9,379 nucleotides of DNA from NCBI GenBank assembly GCA_017999135.1, contig JAGOBT010000089.1:1-9379 (forward strand). Reading direction: 5' to 3'. Below the pieces are notes generated by a model. It saw only the letters and a program-made list of their open reading frames with translations. It was not told the DNA's origin and made no database searches. Both the position numbers and the translations under genes were made by a program. Below are positions 6,961-9,379 of the stretch, piece by piece (the stretch's first letter is position 1; each line of letters begins with the position of its first letter). This stretch comes from Burkholderiaceae bacterium. GTDB lineage: Bacteria > Pseudomonadota > Gammaproteobacteria > Burkholderiales > Burkholderiaceae_C.

Positions 6961-7473
6961 ATGAACAGTCCGTCCGACCCGTCCGCCACCGCGGCCTGGC
7001 CGCTGGCCGGCCCCGCGGCCGCCGAGGCCGCACCCGGCCTGCTGGAGGCCTTGCGCCGCTGTGCGCTGTGCCAGCACCCGGTGGTGCTGACCGCCCAGCC
7101 CGATGCGCGCTGCCCGGCCTGCCACAGCCCGCTGGCGGCCTTGCCCGGCCATGACGGCGCCGCCGCGCATGATGTGCTGGGCCGGCGCGGGGCGGTGCGC
7201 CGCGACCAGAGCCATGTGGCGCTGATCCATGTCGGCTGGCCGTCACCGGCGGTGGCGGTGCGCTGGCGCGACCTGTCGCTCACCGGCCTGAGCCTGTATG
7301 TGCCGCTGCCGGTGGCCATCGGCCAGCGGCTGCGCCTGATCGACAGCGCCATCGACGGCGTGGCCGAGGTGGTGCGCTGCCGCCCCCAGGGCCGGGTGCA
7401 GGTGCTGCACGCGCGGCTGCTGACGGCCCAGCTGCTGCAGGCCACCGGCGTGTTCATCTCTGCCACGGCCTGA
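6961..7473 (+). CDS. Small zinc-ribbon plus PilZ-domain protein (putative c-di-GMP receptor)
   Basis: The product has 170 residues. Residues 34-54 hold two CxxC pairs (C34/C37 and C51/C54) in the arrangement of a zinc ribbon (CALC, CPAC). From about residue 74 the sequence fits a PilZ domain: an arginine cluster (R75-R76, R80-R81, giving RxxxR) and, 24 residues on, DLSLTG (104-109), the D/NxSxxG motif. Together these bind c-di-GMP in characterised PilZ proteins. The rest (VAIGQRLRL, VAEVVRCR) fits the PilZ beta barrel. The gene lies 12 bp behind the GGDEF-EAL gene and is probably translated from the same mRNA, so it may read the signal made or broken down by its neighbour. I chose the ATG at 6961; a GTG at 6955 would add two residues. 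The binding partner is unknown. The PilZ call is good; the zinc-ribbon call rests on cysteine spacing alone. Confidence 0.8.
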   Translation: MNSPSDPSATAAWPLAGPAAAEAAPGLLEALRRCALCQHPVVLTAQPDARCPACHSPLAALPGHDGAAAHDVLGRRGAVRRDQSHVALIHVGWPSPAVAVRWRDLSLTGLSLYVPLPVAIGQRLRLIDSAIDGVAEVVRCRPQGRVQVLHARLLTAQLLQATGVFISATA

Positions 7474-7553
7474 CGCAGCAGGTGCCCGCAGCGCGTGTGG
7501 CATCATCCGCGCCCCTGCCCAGACAGCCGCCGATGCGGCCAGAGTGACGCCTG

Positions 7554-7904
7554 ATGGACCTGAAACTGCCGATCACCATCCACGACGAACTGAGCGACGA
7601 GGTGATCACCTCCACCGGCGTGCTCGACCTTGCCAGCGGCGAGATCCGCGACGTGAAGTACACCGATTTCGATGTCGAAGCCGAGGGCTTTCCCGCCGAG
7701 AGCGAAGACTACGACTTCACCTGCGGCACGCTCAGCAACGGCAGCAAGGACGTCGAGTTCCGCATCGAGGTCGACGTGGTCGGCCGCAAGTACAGCATCA
7801 CGCCCAGCGAACTGCTGGAGCTGAAGGGCCGCGCCGCCAAGCTGTTCTCGGCGCCGCCCGGCGGCCACCCCCCGCCCGAGCCACCCCGCCGCGGCCGCCG
7901 GTAG
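7554..7904 (+). CDS. Hypothetical acidic 116-residue protein
   Basis: I do not recognise this protein. It has 116 residues, no signal peptide and no membrane segment, so it is probably cytoplasmic. The first 80 residues are rich in Asp and Glu and in alternating hydrophobic residues (IRDVKYTDFDVEAEGF, VEFRIEVDVV), suggesting a beta-rich fold. A short helix follows (SELLELKGRAAKLF), then a basic, proline-rich tail (PPGGHPPPEPPRRGRR). There is one cysteine, in DFTCGTL. Codon use fits the neighbours, and the Lys-, Asp- and Tyr-bearing sequence does not look like a shadow frame. It starts 80 bp after the PilZ gene. That gap has no clear promoter: a GCCGATGC at 7529 resembles a sigma-28 -10 but has no -35. 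The start has only a weak GAG about 10 nt upstream. It may be the last gene of the c-di-GMP transcript or stand alone. Confidence 0.75.
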   Translation: MDLKLPITIHDELSDEVITSTGVLDLASGEIRDVKYTDFDVEAEGFPAESEDYDFTCGTLSNGSKDVEFRIEVDVVGRKYSITPSELLELKGRAAKLFSAPPGGHPPPEPPRRGRR

Positions 7905-7909
7905 GCCGC
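7891..7909 (+). repeat. Inverted repeat across the stop codon of the 116-residue protein gene
   Basis: GCGGCC and GGCCGC pair around a 7-nt loop that contains most of the TAG stop. It could end or slow transcription ahead of ppk1, but no T-run follows and short GC palindromes are common in this sequence. Confidence 0.25.
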
Positions 7910-7911
7910 CA

Positions 7912-7940
7912 CTGTCACGCGGCTGTCGTCATGCGTTCAT
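7912..7940 (+). promoter_or_regulatory. Putative tandem Pho box (PhoB site) upstream of ppk1
   Basis: CTGTCAC (7912-7918), CTGTCGT (7923-7929) and CGTTCAT (7934-7940) are three heptamers spaced exactly 4 nt apart, an 11-bp period. PhoB half-sites are CTGTCAT heptamers with this spacing; matches are 6, 5 or 6 by variant, and 5 of 7. CATAAA at 7938-7943 is a possible -10, which would start transcription near 7950, almost at the ppk1 ATG. ppk genes are phosphate-regulated in several proteobacteria, which fits. Confidence 0.6.
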
Positions 7941-7952
7941 AAACTGGGGCGC

Positions 7953-9379
7953 ATGACTTCAGCGCCAGCCCAGCCGGGCACCTTGCCGGCCTTGCTCAAC
8001 CGCGAGCGGGCCATCCTGGCCTTCAACCGGCGCGTGCTGGCCCAGGCCCGCCGCACCGACGTGCCGTTGCTCGAGCGGCTGCGCTACATCACCATCGTCT
8101 CGTCCAACATGGACGAATTCTTCGAGGTGCGGTTTGCCGATGCCATCGGGTCCATGCGCCTGGCGATGAACAGCCCGGGCGCCGGCACCGACCCCCAGCG
8201 TGACGACCTGCGCGCCGTGGCCCAGGAGGCCCACGCGCTGATCGACCAGAAATACGCCGTCTTCAACGACGAGCTGACGCCCGCGCTGCAGCAGCAGGGC
8301 ATCTTCATCATCAACCATGCCGAGCGCACGCCGGCCCAGCGCGACTGGGTGGCGCGCTTCTTCCAGCGCGAGGTGCAGCCACTGCTGCTGCCGGTGGGGC
8401 TGGACCCGGCGCACCCGTTTCCGCTGGTGGCCAACAAGAGCCTGAACTTCATCGTCAAGCTCGGCGGGCAGGACGCCTTCGGCCGCGAGAACTCGATCGC
8501 CATCGTCAAGGTGCCGCGTGCATTGCCGCGGGTGATCAAGCTGCCGGCCGAGGTGTGCGCGCCCGGCACGCAGGGCTTCGTGCTGCTGACCAGCGTGATC
8601 CGTGCGCACCTGCAGGACCTGTTCGGCGGGCGGCCGGTGGAAAGCTTCTCGCAGTTCCGCGTCACCCGCGATTCCGACCTGGAAGTCGACGAGGAGGACG
8701 TGGCCAACCTGCGCCAGGCGCTGCGCAGCGGGCTGACCACGCGCCACTTCGGCGAAGCCATCCGCCTGGAGGTGGTGGCCAGCTGCCCCGAGCCGCTGTG
8801 GCGCTTCCTGCTGCAGCAGTTCGACCTGCCCGAGGCGGCGCTGTACCTGGTCAACGGCCCGGTCAACCTGGTGCGCCTGAACCAGCTGATCGACCAGGCC
8901 GATGCGCCGGCGCTGCGCTTCGCGCCGCTGGCGCCCAGCTGGCCCGAGGCCGACCTGCCGCGCGGCAGCAGCGTGTTTGCCCGCCTGCAACAGGGCGACA
9001 TGCTGCTGCACCACCCGTTCCAGAGCTTCGACGTGGTGGTCGAGTTCCTGCGCCAGGCCGTGCACGACCCGGCGGTGCTGGCCATCAAGCAGACGATCTA
9101 CCGCACAGGCAGCCAGTCGGTGCTGATGGAGCTGCTGATCGAGGCGGCCCGCCGCGGCAAGGACGTGTGCGTGGTCGTCGAGCTGAAGGCCCGCTTCGAC
9201 GAAGAAGCCAACATCAACTGGGCCGAACGGCTGGAGGCGGTGGGCGCCCAGGTGGTCTACGGCATCGTCGGGTTCAAGACGCATGCCAAGCTGCTGCTGG
9301 TCACCCGGCGCGAGACCGGTGCCCGTGGCCAGGGCCTGCTGCGGCGTTATGCCCACCTGTCCACCGGCAACTACAACCC
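7953..9379 (+). CDS. ppk1: Polyphosphate kinase PPK1 (3' truncated by window end)
   Basis: PPK1 reversibly transfers the terminal phosphate of ATP to inorganic polyphosphate. The window holds 475 codons of a protein usually near 690 residues. The N-terminal domain starts with LNRERAILAFNRRVLAQA (residues 15-32, the family's ELSWLxFNxRVLxEA) and SSNMDEFFEVRFA. The catalytic core begins near HHPFQSFDVVVEFLRQA, where E. coli PPK has HHPYQSF. R384 in IYRTG and R414 in KARFDEEANI correspond to the metal-binding arginines R375 and R405 of E. coli, and H444 in FKTHAKL to the phosphorylated H435; the offset of 9 is the same for all three. The visible end, STGNYN, is the family's xTGNxN motif. The second active-site histidine lies beyond the window. 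The start has GGGG only 3 nt upstream. A putative Pho box lies just upstream, and a possible -10 would give a nearly leaderless mRNA. Confidence 0.97.
   Translation, partial: MTSAPAQPGTLPALLNRERAILAFNRRVLAQARRTDVPLLERLRYITIVSSNMDEFFEVRFADAIGSMRLAMNSPGAGTDPQRDDLRAVAQEAHALIDQKYAVFNDELTPALQQQGIFIINHAERTPAQRDWVARFFQREVQPLLLPVGLDPAHPFPLVANKSLNFIVKLGGQDAFGRENSIAIVKVPRALPRVIKLPAEVCAPGTQGFVLLTSVIRAHLQDLFGGRPVESFSQFRVTRDSDLEVDEEDVANLRQALRSGLTTRHFGEAIRLEVVASCPEPLWRFLLQQFDLPEAALYLVNGPVNLVRLNQLIDQADAPALRFAPLAPSWPEADLPRGSSVFARLQQGDMLLHHPFQSFDVVVEFLRQAVHDPAVLAIKQTIYRTGSQSVLMELLIEAARRGKDVCVVVELKARFDEEANINWAERLEAVGAQVVYGIVGFKTHAKLLLVTRRETGARGQGLLRRYAHLSTGNYN

Noticed and set aside
7529..7536. GCCGATGC as a third sigma-28 -10 element before the 116-residue protein gene
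   Set aside because: There is no TCAAG- or TAAAG-like -35 at the required distance. The bases belong to a small GCCGC/GCGGC inverted repeat.
7959..9356. Long minus-strand open frames opposite ppk1, the peptidase and the GGDEF-EAL gene (for example 7959-9356, 2473-3930, 4183-5808)
   Set aside because: Their translations are rich in Gln, Arg, Gly and His with no recognisable domains, and they lie exactly antisense to well-supported genes. High GC content makes such shadows common.

Overview
This is a very GC-rich, densely coded window in which every supported gene reads on the plus strand. Gene order and protein types point to a motile betaproteobacterium of the Burkholderiales, probably of the Leptothrix/Rubrivivax/Roseateles kind. 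That placement rests on the flhF-flhG-fliA order, the FliA and PPK1 sequence style and codon use; no 16S or database search was available.

Layout. Positions 2-968 hold the last codons of a probable flhF and an flhG-like gene whose product keeps the DQAxGLR motif but has lost the P-loop. The sigma-28 gene fliA follows (990-1703) and ends at a strong inverted repeat. A 232-bp leader then precedes a secreted S8 (subtilisin-like) peptidase (1936-4167), whose C-terminus carries eight tandem copies of a GIVLSE/GVVLSE hexapeptide. Next is a c-di-GMP cluster: a membrane-bound PAS-GGDEF-EAL protein (4282-6948) and, 12 bp on, a small zinc-ribbon plus PilZ protein (6961-7473). A 116-residue acidic protein of unknown function (7554-7904) separates this cluster from ppk1, polyphosphate kinase (7953 to the window end, truncated).

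How it may work together. Both intergenic regions after fliA contain the octamer CTCAAGTC followed, at the sigma-28 spacing of 11 nt, by GCCGA-type -10 elements (1753-1779 and 4183-4209). I infer that the peptidase and the c-di-GMP genes could be FliA-dependent late flagellar-regulon members. That would link completion of the flagellum to secretion of a repeat-tailed protease and to c-di-GMP turnover and sensing. Upstream of ppk1 there are three consecutive 11-bp-spaced CTGTCAT-like heptamers, which is the form of a PhoB (Pho box) site, with a possible -10 just behind.

There are no RNA genes, insertion sequences, CRISPR arrays or phage genes that I can see. The long minus-strand open frames are antisense shadows caused by high GC content.
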